Source: Clostridia bacterium
Lineage (GTDB): Bacteria > Bacillota > Clostridia > Christensenellales > Borkfalkiaceae
Direction: 5' to 3'
DNA length: 46,689 bases
Assembly (NCBI GenBank): GCA_021203865.1
Contig: JAJQAJ010000075.1
Coordinates: 1 to 46,689 of the forward strand
This document shows, one piece after another, positions 1 to 7,763 of this stretch. The translations under genes were made by a program, and so were the position numbers. Each line of letters starts with the position of its first letter. Position 1 is the stretch's first letter. Under the pieces are notes generated by a model, which saw nothing but the letters and a program-made list of their open reading frames with translations, searched no databases and was not told the DNA's origin.

Positions 1-2
1 GA

Positions 3-395
3 AACCTCGGCGGAAGCTACAACATGCTCTCCGATAGGGAATATGGTGACGGATTTGCGGATCTCACGATTGAGACCTTCGGATACGGGTTAGAGTCAAG
101 GGAGAAATCTCAGCCCTCAATAGTTTTTGAGTTTGAGCACTGCGGAAAGCTTGAAAAGACGGACGCCGACAAAATGACGCCGGAGGAATATAAGGAAACG
201 AAGAGGGCCCTTATGACAAAGTCCGCGGAAGAAGCGCTCGAACAGATAGAGAAAAGAGCTTACGCCAAGGAATTTATGAAAAACCACTCCCGCGTCTTGA
301 AATATGGGATAGCGTTCTACGGCAAAGAGGCGCTCGTCCTTCTCGTTGAGTGCGAGGACGGGAAGGATGTGAGAAAAGTGTCCGCTGACAATTAG
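3..395 (+). CDS. DUF1703-type AAA-ATPase/PD-(D/E)XK protein, C-terminal fragment
   Basis: Only the C-terminal part is present; the frame is open to the left edge and ends at TAG 393-395. It matches the C-terminal nuclease-like region of the AAA-ATPase-like/DUF1703 family: an Asp in the strand GFADLTI, a core strand reading VFEFE at about 123-137, then the typical helix SAEEALEQIEKRAYA and a final strand YGIAFYGKEALVLL. The full-length paralogue at 18729-20456 has the same order of elements. In most family members I recall, the core strand reads EFK; here the Lys position is Glu (codon 135-137). An insertion of about 15 residues rich in Lys and Glu follows the core strand. The family is usually called a predicted ATPase fused to a nuclease; its cellular role is not established. 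The gene converges with argH. Confidence 0.8.
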   Translation, partial: NLGGSYNMLSDREYGDGFADLTIETFGYGLESREKSQPSIVFEFEHCGKLEKTDADKMTPEEYKETKRALMTKSAEEALEQIEKRAYAKEFMKNHSRVLKYGIAFYGKEALVLLVECEDGKDVRKVSADN

Positions 396-439
396 TCTCG
401 GCAGAAATTGGTTATTTTTGGCTGTCTGAAAGCTAAAGA

Positions 440-468
440 AAGGCCGTACGGGAATCCCGCACGGCCTT
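440..468. terminator. hairpin between convergent genes
   Basis: The arms AAGGCCGTACGGG and CCCGCACGGCCTT pair over 13 positions with one mismatch around an AAT loop. It lies between the ends of the DUF1703 fragment and argH, which converge. The flanks are short T/A-rich tracts on both strands, so it may terminate both transcripts. Confidence 0.75.
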
Positions 469-505
469 CTTAAAAGAAAGGAGGTATTGAGCAAAGGTAC
501 GACGG

Positions 506-1885
506 TCATATTTCAGACAGCCGTGACCTTATTGAAAGGATGGTCTCTTTAACCGATTTTTCGGAAGCACCGCCATATGAGTTTCTGCTGTCGGCACATG
601 CTTTCGCTGAAATGGAGGGAGTTATGTCCGGTTCAAATTTGTCAGAAAAAGTTCTGTATTCTTCTGTCGTCATGTTTTGGAGTGTTTTGTTGTTTTCGAT
701 GCAGTAACGCACGATTGCGCCCGTAATCTCGTGGGCTGTCCTGAACGGCACGCCTTTTTTTGCGAGATAGTCTGCAACGTCTGTGGCGCAGGAGAAGTCT
801 TCTTCTGCGGCCGCGTCTGAAGCTTTTTTATTCACCGTCATGGCTCCGAGCATCTCTGCCATGATTTCTACCGATGATATGGTGGTAATCTCGCAGTCAA
901 AAAACCCCTCTTTGTCTTCCTGGAGGTCCTTGTCATAAGCAAGCGGGATGCCCTTGAGGACGGTGAGAATGTCTGTAAGATATCCGTACGCCCTTCCGGT
1001 TTTTCCACGTATGAGTTCGCATATGTCCGGGTTTTTCTTTTGCGGCATTATTGAAGATCCCGTTGAATATTCATCGGAAATTTCAAAAAACCCGAATTCT
1101 CCCCCCGAATATATTATCATGTCCTCGCATAGGCGCGACAAGTGTGACATTGTGAGTGAACAGTCGAACGCGAATTCCGCGGCGAAGTCTCTGTCGGAAA
1201 CGCCGTCAATCGAATTTTCACAAGGTGTGTCAAAGCCAAGAAGTTTACAAGTCAGATTTCTGTCTATGGGGTAGGATGTGCCTGCAAGCGCACCGCTTCC
1301 GAGCGGCATGACGTTAGCCCTTTTACGTGAGGCTCTGACCCTGTCTATGTCCCTTAAAAACATTTCGGCGTATGCATTGAAGAAATGTCCGCAGCACATG
1401 GGCTGGGCTTTTCTGAGGTGAGTGTATCCCGGGATTATGACATCGAGGTTTTCTTCCGCTTTTTTGACAAGTGCCTCAGTCAGAACAACAAGTGAGCTTT
1501 TGAGCCTGTCAAAAGCTCCTCTTGCATAGAGGCGGAAATCGGTTGCCACCTGGTCGTTTCTCGACCTTGCTGTGTGCAGTCTTTTCCCTGCGTCACCTAT
1601 TCTTTTGACGAGTTCGTTTTCCATGAAGGAGTGAATGTCCTCCGCGCCGGAAAATTCGGATATTTTTCCGCTCTCTATGTCAGCGCGTATGGCACTGAGC
1701 CCGTCCACGATGGCTTTTTCGTCTTCCTTTGATATTATGCCGCATTCGCCGAGCATGGTGGCGTGGGCTACGGACGCCGTTATGTCCTCTGACCACATTT
1801 TTTGGTCAAAGGGAAGGGAATCATTGAACGTATCCGCGTTTTTTGCCGTGGAGCCGGAAAAGCGCCCCTGCCACAGTTTACCCAT
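506..1885 (-). CDS. argH: argininosuccinate lyase
   Basis: This enzyme splits argininosuccinate into arginine and fumarate, the last step of arginine synthesis in the cytoplasm. The 459-residue length is normal. The fumarase/aspartase-superfamily signature GSSIMPQKKNPD is intact, as are the upstream TARSRNDQVATDFRL region and the substrate-binding segment SIDGVSDRDF. The ATG at 1885-1883 is preceded by a GGGTGA-like ribosome site, and a good promoter lies about 50 bases upstream. It is the only minus-strand gene in the window, and no other arginine gene is nearby. It is divergent from ruvC and convergent with the DUF1703 fragment. Confidence 0.97.
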   Translation of the reverse strand: MGKLWQGRFSGSTAKNADTFNDSLPFDQKMWSEDITASVAHATMLGECGIISKEDEKAIVDGLSAIRADIESGKISEFSGAEDIHSFMENELVKRIGDAGKRLHTARSRNDQVATDFRLYARGAFDRLKSSLVVLTEALVKKAEENLDVIIPGYTHLRKAQPMCCGHFFNAYAEMFLRDIDRVRASRKRANVMPLGSGALAGTSYPIDRNLTCKLLGFDTPCENSIDGVSDRDFAAEFAFDCSLTMSHLSRLCEDMIIYSGGEFGFFEISDEYSTGSSIMPQKKNPDICELIRGKTGRAYGYLTDILTVLKGIPLAYDKDLQEDKEGFFDCEITTISSVEIMAEMLGAMTVNKKASDAAAEEDFSCATDVADYLAKKGVPFRTAHEITGAIVRYCIENNKTLQNMTTEEYRTFSDKFEPDITPSISAKACADSRNSYGGASEKSVKETILSIRSRLSEI

Positions 1886-1932
1886 ATGTCACCCATTATT
1901 ATTTGACTACATCGGCGTTTTAAACTAAAATA

Positions 1933-1961
1933 ATTATACACACTGGTGACTTGGTTAGCAA
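1933..1961 (-). promoter_or_regulatory. argH promoter
   Basis: Read on the minus strand: -35 TTGCTA (1961-1956), 17-base spacer, -10 TATAAT (1938-1933). The leader before the argH ATG would be about 40 bases. No convincing ARG box was found by eye. Confidence 0.6.
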
Positions 1962-2021
1962 GAAAATTTAAGCCAAAATTGCCCGTTTCGGCGGCGCTAA
2001 TATCGTCTTTTCGGGGATCTG

Positions 2022-2519
2022 ATGACCATACTCGGGATTGACCCGGGGCTCGGCATAACGGGCTACGGCGCGATAGAAAAACTTAATAACGGCGACTTAA
2101 TCCCCATTGACTACGGGGTGGTCGAGACGCCGGTCGGTGAGGCGTTCCCGCAAAGGCTCCTTCTTTTGGAAAAGGGCATCAACACTGTCTTGGAAAAATT
2201 CAAGCCCGACGAGATAGCCGTTGAAGAGCTTTTTTTTGTCAAGAACATAACGACCGGTATTCCTGTCGCGCACGCGAGGGGGGTGACGCTTCTCACCTGC
2301 CTCAAATACTGTCCGAAACTTTTTGAGTACACCCCTGGCCAGGTCAAACAGGCACTTACGGGATACGGTAACGCCGACAAAGGCCAGATTATACGTGTGG
2401 TAACGTCCGTTCTGCGCCTCAAAAACAAGCCGCGCCCGGATGATGCGGCCGATGGACTCGCCGTCGCCGTGTGCCACGCCAACACGTCGAGATTCTCAGG
2501 GGAGTTCGGCATAAAGTAA
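2022..2519 (+). CDS. ruvC: crossover junction endodeoxyribonuclease RuvC
   Basis: RuvC resolves Holliday junctions by paired nicks, working with RuvAB branch migration. The 165-residue length is typical. The four acidic catalytic positions are visible: Asp7 in GIDPGLG, Glu68 in VEELFF, and Asp141 and Asp144 in DDAADGLAVA. The ATG follows GGGGA (2013-2017) with a short spacer. This is the first gene of a tight run ruvC-ruvA-ruvB-queA-tgt. A weak divergent promoter (TTGGTT at 1951, CAAAAT at 1974) would overlap the argH promoter region, but I would not rely on it. Confidence 0.97.
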   Translation: MTILGIDPGLGITGYGAIEKLNNGDLIPIDYGVVETPVGEAFPQRLLLLEKGINTVLEKFKPDEIAVEELFFVKNITTGIPVAHARGVTLLTCLKYCPKLFEYTPGQVKQALTGYGNADKGQIIRVVTSVLRLKNKPRPDDAADGLAVAVCHANTSRFSGEFGIK

Positions 2520-2533
2520 AAACGGAGTGAAAG

Positions 2534-3124
2534 ATGATAGCGTATCTTCGCGGTGAGATATTGTCCATAAATGACAAAAGCGCGATAATTTTGGCGGGGG
2601 ACGTCGGATATGAGGTTTTCCTGTCTGGCTCCGCCGCGCGGGCCCTTTCCGGAAAGAAGGAGGGGGCTGTTTACACGTACCTTTCCGTCCGGGAGGACGA
2701 GGTCTCTCTCTATGGTTTTTCCTCGCCCGAGGAAAAAGAACTTTTTTTGAAGCTCATATCTGTCCAGGGTGTGGGGCCGAAGCTTGGCGTCACGATACTT
2801 TCCCAGTTGGATGTCGAAAAGCTGGCTCTCGCCATAGCGCGCTCCGACTTTGGAGCGCTCACGGCCGTCAGGGGTCTCGGCAAGAAGACGGCGGAGAGGA
2901 TTATTCTGGAGCTCAAAGAAAAAATAAGCGAAATGTACGCTGTGACGTCTTCGGACGGCGAAGACGCGTCCATGACACAGACGACAGGTTATGAGGACCT
3001 CGTTGTGGCGCTGATGTCTCTTGGGTACACCAAGGCGGAGAGTTCGAAGGCGATAAACCGGGCGATACAAAACGGCGCGTCCACGATGGAGGACATCCTC
3101 CTCGAAGCCATGAAGAATATGTGA
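2534..3124 (+). CDS. ruvA: Holliday junction branch migration protein RuvA
   Basis: RuvA is the four-way-junction-binding subunit that loads the RuvB motor. The 196-residue protein has the N-terminal OB fold (starting MIAYLRGEI), two helix-hairpin-helix elements (QGVGPKLGVTIL and RGLGKKTAERII, about residues 76-125) and a C-terminal three-helix domain ending in DILLEAMKNM that contacts RuvB. The ribosome site GGAGTGA lies just ahead of the ATG, and the gene starts 14 bases after the ruvC stop. Confidence 0.97.
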   Translation: MIAYLRGEILSINDKSAIILAGDVGYEVFLSGSAARALSGKKEGAVYTYLSVREDEVSLYGFSSPEEKELFLKLISVQGVGPKLGVTILSQLDVEKLALAIARSDFGALTAVRGLGKKTAERIILELKEKISEMYAVTSSDGEDASMTQTTGYEDLVVALMSLGYTKAESSKAINRAIQNGASTMEDILLEAMKNM

Positions 3125-3135
3125 GGTGACGGGCG

Positions 3136-4212
3136 ATGGGGATGTTTGACGACGGCAATTACTCAGATGAGCTCGCGAGGCTGATAAAAAACACCAAAGG
3201 TGAGTTCGACGCCGAAGAAAATGCGCTGAGGCCCAAAACGCTCGACGAATACGTGGGCCAGGGCAAGGCGAAAGAAAATCTCAAAGTGTACATGGAATCC
3301 GCAAAAAAACGCGGAGAGCCTTTGGAACACGTCCTTTTGTACGGCGCGCCGGGACTCGGCAAGACCACTCTCGCGCACATCATAGCAGCGGAAATGGGCG
3401 GACAGCTGAAACTCACCGCGGCGCCCGCGATAGAGAGGGCGGGTGACCTTTCGGCGATACTCACCAACCTCAATGAAGGGGACGTTCTTTTCATAGACGA
3501 GATACACCGTCTCAATCACAGTGTGGAAGAGATTTTGTATTCCGCGATGGAGGATTACGCCATAGATCTCATAGTCGGCAAGGGTCCCAGCGCGAGGAAC
3601 ATCCGTTTTTCCCTGAAAAAATTCACTCTGATAGGCGCGACAACCAAGGCAGGCATGATAGCGGCCCCCCTGAGAGACAGATTCGGCATAGTTCTGAGGC
3701 TTGACAGTTACACGCCTTCCGAGCTTAAAGACATAATAGAGAACAGCGCGAAAACCCTTGGAATAGAGGTCGAGGAAGACGCCTCTCAGATGATTGCGTC
3801 GAGAAGCCGGGGAACTCCCAGGGTGGCGAATAGACTTTTGAAACGCGTGAGGGATTTTTCCGTCGTCTCCGGAAACGAGAAGATAACCAAAGAAGACGCC
3901 GAATACGCGCTCGGACGCATGGATATAGACAGACTTGGCCTTGACGACACGGACAGGGCGCTTCTGTACGCCATGGCGGACAAGTTTGAGGGTAAACCCG
4001 TGGGGCTTGAAACCCTTTCCGCCGTCATAAATGAAGACTCCGGGACGATAGAGGATGTCTATGAACCGTACCTTCTGCAGTTGGGTTTCATCGCGAGAAC
4101 CCCGAGGGGAAGAGTCATTTTGAGACGCGGATATGAACACATCGGCTGGGACATCTCTGACACTCAAAAAAAGCAGCTTTCACTTTTTGAAAAGGATGAG
4201 GAGGACGGCTGA
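3136..4212 (+). CDS. ruvB: Holliday junction branch migration helicase RuvB
   Basis: RuvB is the AAA+ motor that pulls DNA through the RuvA-bound junction. The 358 residues include Walker [10 protein letters not shown], Walker B LFIDEIH, sensor-1 region IGATTKAGM and the arginine-finger region APLRDRFG. The C-terminal winged-helix domain is complete ([17 protein letters not shown], then TPRGRVI). The start lies 11 bases after ruvA with GAGGTGA upstream. The TGA stop overlaps the queA ATG as TGATG, so the two are translationally coupled. Confidence 0.98.
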   Translation: MGMFDDGNYSDELARLIKNTKGEFDAEENALRPKTLDEYVGQGKAKENLKVYMESAKKRGEPLEHVLLYGAPGLGKTTLAHIIAAEMGGQLKLTAAPAIERAGDLSAILTNLNEGDVLFIDEIHRLNHSVEEILYSAMEDYAIDLIVGKGPSARNIRFSLKKFTLIGATTKAGMIAAPLRDRFGIVLRLDSYTPSELKDIIENSAKTLGIEVEEDASQMIASRSRGTPRVANRLLKRVRDFSVVSGNEKITKEDAEYALGRMDIDRLGLDDTDRALLYAMADKFEGKPVGLETLSAVINEDSGTIEDVYEPYLLQLGFIARTPRGRVILRRGYEHIGWDISDTQKKQLSLFEKDEEDG

Positions 4213-5234
4213 TGCTCAAAACCTCCGACTTTTATTATGACCTTCCCGAAGAGCTCATAGCGCAGACCCCGGCGGAGCCCAGAGATTCTTCCAGGATGCT
4301 TGTCTACAAACGCTCCGAAAAGAAAATCGAGCACAGGATTTTCCGGGACATAGTCGACTATCTCAAAGCGGGTGACGTCCTCGTCATCAACAACACCAAG
4401 GTCATTCCCGCGAGACTTTACGGCAAACTTTCAACCGGCGGCGCTGTCGAGGTGCTGCTTTTAAAACGCCTTGACATGGATCTTTGGGAAACGCTCGTCA
4501 GACCCGGCAGAAAATGCCCCGTGGGAAGGGAGATTTTTGTATCCGACAAACTCTCCATGACCGTCGAAGACGTCACGGTGACGGGCGAGCGAGTCATGAG
4601 GATGAAATGTGACGGGGTTTTCGAAGAGGTTTTGGACGAGGTTGGCTCGATGCCTCTTCCGCCGTACATCAAAAAAAAGCTCGATGACGAGACCAGATAT
4701 CAGACGGTGTACGCGAAACATGAGGGTTCGGCGGCAGCTCCCACGGCGGGACTCCATTTCACTCCCGAGCTTTTGGAAAAGATAAAGGGTATGGGCGTCG
4801 AAATCGCCGAAATCATGCTTCACGTCGGTCTCGGCACTTTCCGTCCGGTCAAAGAGGAGAGCGTCGAAGAGCATAAAATGCACACCGAATACTATGAAAT
4901 TCCGAAAGACGCGGCAGAAAAGATAAATGCCGCCAAAAAAGAGGGGAGGAGGATAATTGCGGTCGGCACGACGTCCGTGAGAACTCTGGAAAGCGTCGCC
5001 GACGAAAACGGTTTTGTCACCGCCACGACGGGCGAGACCGACATATTCATCTATCCCCCGTACGACTTCAAATGCGTGGACGCGCTTCTCACGAACTTCC
5101 ACCTTCCCGAAAGCACTCTCATCATGCTGGTTTCGGCTTTTTGCACGAGGGAGGAGGTCCTGGACATATATAAAACGGCGGTCGGTGAAAAATACAGATT
5201 TTTCTCATTCGGCGACTGCACACTCTTCTTGTGA
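4212..5234 (+). CDS. queA: S-adenosylmethionine:tRNA ribosyltransferase-isomerase QueA
   Basis: QueA transfers and isomerises the ribosyl group of S-adenosylmethionine onto preQ1-modified tRNA, giving epoxyqueuosine at anticodon position 34. The 340-residue length is standard. Recognisable blocks include [14 protein letters not shown] at the start, [32 protein letters not shown] and the C-terminal [15 protein letters not shown]. Its start overlaps the ruvB stop. It is followed after nine bases by tgt, which supplies the preceding base-exchange step. Confidence 0.98.
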   Translation: MLKTSDFYYDLPEELIAQTPAEPRDSSRMLVYKRSEKKIEHRIFRDIVDYLKAGDVLVINNTKVIPARLYGKLSTGGAVEVLLLKRLDMDLWETLVRPGRKCPVGREIFVSDKLSMTVEDVTVTGERVMRMKCDGVFEEVLDEVGSMPLPPYIKKKLDDETRYQTVYAKHEGSAAAPTAGLHFTPELLEKIKGMGVEIAEIMLHVGLGTFRPVKEESVEEHKMHTEYYEIPKDAAEKINAAKKEGRRIIAVGTTSVRTLESVADENGFVTATTGETDIFIYPPYDFKCVDALLTNFHLPESTLIMLVSAFCTREEVLDIYKTAVGEKYRFFSFGDCTLFL

Positions 5235-5243
5235 TTTTGTTTT

Positions 5244-6371
5244 ATGAGCGGTTTTTCATTTGAAATTCAACATGTCGACAAACACACCGGCGCGAGGGCG
5301 GGAATATTCCACACGCCGCACGGCGACGTCGAAACCCCGGTGTACATGCCCGTAGGCACACAGGCCACGGTGAAAGGAGTGCTCCCAAAAGACCTCGAAG
5401 AGGCCGGCTCGTCGATAGTTCTTTCCAACACATACCATCTTTTCATGCGTCCCGGTGACGACGTAGTCAAAAAAGCGGGCGGTCTTCACGATTTCATGAA
5501 CTGGAGGGGACCTATTCTCACCGACAGCGGCGGCTTTCAGGTTTTTTCACTCGCGAAACTCAACAAAATAACCGATGAGGGCGTATGGTTTAACTCGCAC
5601 GTCGACGGGTCGAAGCATTTTTTTACGCCGGAGAAGGTCGTCGGCATAGAAGAAAACCTCGGCGCGGACATAATCATGGCGTTTGACGTATGCTCAAAAT
5701 ACGGCATATCCCACAAAGAGGCAGAAAAGGCGGCGGAGGTGACCTCACGTTGGCTGGAACGGTGCGCGAAGGCGAAGACGAGGGACGATCAGGCGCTCTT
5801 TCCCATAATTCAGGGCAATCTTTTCGATGACCTCAGGACGGCCTCGGCGGAGGACGCCAAAAGATACGCCTCCTACGGCATAGGGATAGGCGGGCTTTCC
5901 GTGGGTGAGCCCAAAGACGTCATGTATCACGTCCTGGACGTTCTAAGGCCCCATCTTCCGGAAAATGTGCCGAGATATCTCATGGGCGTGGGCTCTCCCG
6001 ACTGCCTCGTGGAGGGCGTGAAGCGCGGCGTTGACATGTTCGACTGTGTGCTCGCGACGAGAATAGCGAGAAACGGCACGGCATTTACCTCGAAAGGACG
6101 CGTCACCGTGAGAAACTCCGATTTTAAGGAAGATTTTTCTTCACTCGACGAAAACTGTTCCTGTTACTGCTGTCAAAACTACACAAAGGCGTACCTAAGG
6201 CACCTCGTCAACGTCGGCGAGATGCTCTCCGCTCAGCTTCTTTCACTTCACAACATAACATTTCTGCATTCGCTGATGAAGAGCATGCGGGAGGCCATAC
6301 TCCGGGACGATCTTTTGGGCTTTTCTGAGAGGTTCTACGAAAGTTACAAAATGGACGACAGGACCTTCTGA
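5244..6371 (+). CDS. tgt: queuine/preQ1 tRNA-guanine transglycosylase
   Basis: Tgt exchanges guanine-34 of the target tRNAs for preQ1, the substrate for QueA encoded just upstream. The 375-residue protein has the substrate-binding block DSGGFQVFSL, the general-acid region MAFDVC, the GGLSVGEP loop, the nucleophile region MFDCVLATRIARNG, and the zinc site CSCYCC followed by HL. The usual PTR after the nucleophile reads ATR here, a small deviation. No strong ribosome site is visible, so coupling to queA is likely. It closes the ruv-queA-tgt run; a new promoter follows. Confidence 0.97.
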   Translation: MSGFSFEIQHVDKHTGARAGIFHTPHGDVETPVYMPVGTQATVKGVLPKDLEEAGSSIVLSNTYHLFMRPGDDVVKKAGGLHDFMNWRGPILTDSGGFQVFSLAKLNKITDEGVWFNSHVDGSKHFFTPEKVVGIEENLGADIIMAFDVCSKYGISHKEAEKAAEVTSRWLERCAKAKTRDDQALFPIIQGNLFDDLRTASAEDAKRYASYGIGIGGLSVGEPKDVMYHVLDVLRPHLPENVPRYLMGVGSPDCLVEGVKRGVDMFDCVLATRIARNGTAFTSKGRVTVRNSDFKEDFSSLDENCSCYCCQNYTKAYLRHLVNVGEMLSAQLLSLHNITFLHSLMKSMREAILRDDLLGFSERFYESYKMDDRTF

Positions 6372-6415
6372 AATGTGCGCGTCGGGTGAAATTTTTTGAC
6401 TAAACGGCAAAACGC

Positions 6416-6444
6416 TTGCAAAAAGGGCGTCAATTCTTTATAGT
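6416..6444 (+). promoter_or_regulatory. yajC promoter
   Basis: -35 TTGCAA (6416-6421), 17-base spacer, -10 TATAGT (6439-6444). It lies about 35 bases before the yajC ATG and separates the sec accessory genes from the ruv-tgt run. Confidence 0.65.
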
Positions 6445-6479
6445 AGATTGTATCCTACTTTAAGCGGAGAAAACATCAA

Positions 6480-7040
6480 ATGAGATTTTTATCACTTTTG
6501 GCAAGTTTCCTTGACGATGCCGAAGAGATCGTTGATGAAACCGAGAGCGGTTGCGGAAGCGGTGAAGTCGTCATGTACGTCTTCATAGGCGTCATAATAG
6601 TCGCGCTCGTGGCGGTAATGATAATTTCCTCCAGAAGGAACAAGAAGCGTCAGAAAGAGTCCGAGAACCTCATCGCCGCGGTTCGTCCCGGCAACAAGGT
6701 CAAGACTATCGGCGGCATATGCGGCATAGTCGTCGAAGTCGATGACGAAGAGTCCACATTCGTGCTTGAAACCGGCAGTGAGGAGACGGGCAAATTTTAC
6801 ATAAAGTTCGACAAACAGGCCATATACCAGACCGACGCCGTTCCAGAGTCGACCAACCCTGATGACAAACTTCTCACCACGGCGGCCGACGACGACCTCG
6901 AACCGCTGGGCGATGACGACCCGTACGCCGGGATAGACCAGATATTCGGCACGGGCGCGGCCGCGGGAGACGGAGCCGATGTCGAGGTACCCCAGGATGG
7001 CGACAGCGCTGAAGAATCCGGGAGCGGGGAAAAGAAATAG
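6480..7040 (+). CDS. yajC: Sec translocase accessory protein YajC, long acidic-tail form
   Basis: YajC is a small inner-membrane partner of SecDF and SecYEG. One membrane segment lies at about residues 30-50 (start VVMYVFIGVI), followed by a basic stop-transfer stretch (SSRRNKKRQKE). The conserved YajC domain then has PGNKVKTIGGICGIVVEV and a strand ending in IKFDKQAIYQ. At 186 residues it is much longer than common YajC proteins (roughly 85-120). The extra length is an Asp/Glu/Gly-rich tail from about residue 120 and a 28-residue N-terminal extension. It has its own promoter and is followed by a second small membrane protein. Confidence 0.9.
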   Translation: MRFLSLLASFLDDAEEIVDETESGCGSGEVVMYVFIGVIIVALVAVMIISSRRNKKRQKESENLIAAVRPGNKVKTIGGICGIVVEVDDEESTFVLETGSEETGKFYIKFDKQAIYQTDAVPESTNPDDKLLTTAADDDLEPLGDDDPYAGIDQIFGTGAAAGDGADVEVPQDGDSAEESGSGEKK

Positions 7041-7058
7041 CCCCGGGGCGGCGGAGAA

Positions 7059-7346
7059 ATGTCCGAATTCACACAACTTGCGAACAGTCAAGCGATTGAT
7101 ATAATATACATCGTCATAGGGTCGGTCATAATACTCGCGCTCATAGCCGTCGGCGTGTACACACTCATAGAGCGGAGGAGAAAAAGGGAAGAGGGCGAAG
7201 AGAAAGCGGGATTTTTCAAAGAACAGGTGTCACTTTCCGACGACGCCGACGCATTCACTGGAGACGCGGGGGACGCGGAGGAGGAAGAGGACGTTTTGCT
7301 GTCTTCCAAACTTTCCGATGATGACGGCGAAGGTAAACAAATCTGA
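7059..7346 (+). CDS. small single-pass membrane protein with acidic tail
   Basis: I do not recognise this 95-residue protein. It has a short outside N-terminus, one membrane segment at about residues 14-35 (IIYIVIGSVIILALIAVGVY), an Arg/Lys-rich cytoplasmic edge (ERRRKREEGEE), then a strongly acidic tail with DAEEEED and SDDDGEG. This layout copies YajC without the YajC domain. It starts 18 bases after yajC with GGCGGAG as ribosome site, and a strong terminator follows, so yajC and this gene form one transcript. A role as a small Sec-associated partner is inference from context only. Confidence 0.75.
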   Translation: MSEFTQLANSQAIDIIYIVIGSVIILALIAVGVYTLIERRRKREEGEEKAGFFKEQVSLSDDADAFTGDAGDAEEEEDVLLSSKLSDDDGEGKQI

Positions 7347-7358
7347 AAAATTCATACG

Positions 7359-7397
7359 CGTCTCGTGCGGGAGACCCCGTGCGGGACGTTTTTTTTT
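7359..7397 (+). terminator. terminator of the yajC transcript
   Basis: The arms CGTCTCGTGCGGG and CCCGTGCGGGACG form a 13-bp stem (three G-U pairs) with loop AGAC, directly followed by nine Ts. This is one of the strongest intrinsic terminators in the window. A second hairpin (GCCAA/TTGGC core, about 7447-7460) lies between it and the scfA promoter. Confidence 0.92.
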
Positions 7398-7492
7398 GCC
7401 GGTAAAATTTTCGGGTGGGCCGCGAAACAATGTCATCGACACGCGTGCCAAAGCTTGGCGAGCGCGTCTCTTGTTTTTCCCGCGTTAAACAC

Positions 7493-7521
7493 TTGATTTT
7501 TGGCGGAATGGTTTTTATAAT
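7493..7521 (+). promoter_or_regulatory. scfA promoter
   Basis: -35 TTGATT (7493-7498), 17-base spacer, -10 TATAAT (7516-7521). It gives a leader of about 25 bases to the scfA ATG, which is preceded by the strong ribosome site AAGGAG (7538-7543). The precursor peptide is therefore transcribed independently of yajC. Confidence 0.8.
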
Positions 7522-7553
7522 AGTAGCATAATTTTCCAAGGAGACGACAAAAT

Positions 7554-7712
7554 ATGATCAAAACAATAGCGAAACCCGCGGAAAGGAAGATAACCGGATG
7601 CGGTGAATGCAGAAGCACGTGCCAGTCGGCCTGCAAGACGAGCTGCACGGTGGGAAACCAGAGCTGTGAAAGGATAACCCGGGAACAGAACCCCGAGAAG
7701 ACAACGAAATAG
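7554..7712 (+). CDS. scfA: SCIFF ranthipeptide precursor (six cysteines in about forty-five residues)
   Basis: This is a 52-residue ribosomal peptide precursor. Cysteines sit at 16, 19, 23, 27, 31 and 38, within the family pattern CGEC..TCQSACKTSCTVGNQ. That block is almost invariant in SCIFF peptides of Clostridia. In characterised members the adjacent radical SAM enzyme makes a thioether between a Cys and a non-alpha carbon of a downstream residue, hence ranthipeptide. It has its own promoter and a strong ribosome site, and a hairpin separates it from the maturase gene. The C-terminal tail after Cys38 is hydrophilic and somewhat longer than I expect for the family. No exporter or protease gene is adjacent. 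Confidence 0.95.
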   Translation: MIKTIAKPAERKITGCGECRSTCQSACKTSCTVGNQSCERITREQNPEKTTK

Positions 7713-7723
7713 AACGTGACGTA

Positions 7724-7743
7724 GGAGCAGAAAAATCTGCTCC
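7724..7743 (+). terminator. hairpin between scfA and scfB, possible attenuator
   Basis: The arms GGAGCAG and CTGCTCC make a perfect 7-bp stem with loop AAAAAT, followed by GTAATTTTG. The U tract is imperfect, so partial termination is expected. This would give more precursor than maturase mRNA, a common arrangement in such pairs. It also buries the only GGAG-like sequence upstream of scfB. Confidence 0.6.
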
Positions 7744-7763
7744 GTAATTTTGTGCTAAGAATC

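Noticed and set aside
4150-4212. PreQ1 riboswitch ahead of queA/tgt
   Set aside because: queA overlaps the ruvB stop codon, so there is no leader; no riboswitch can act there.
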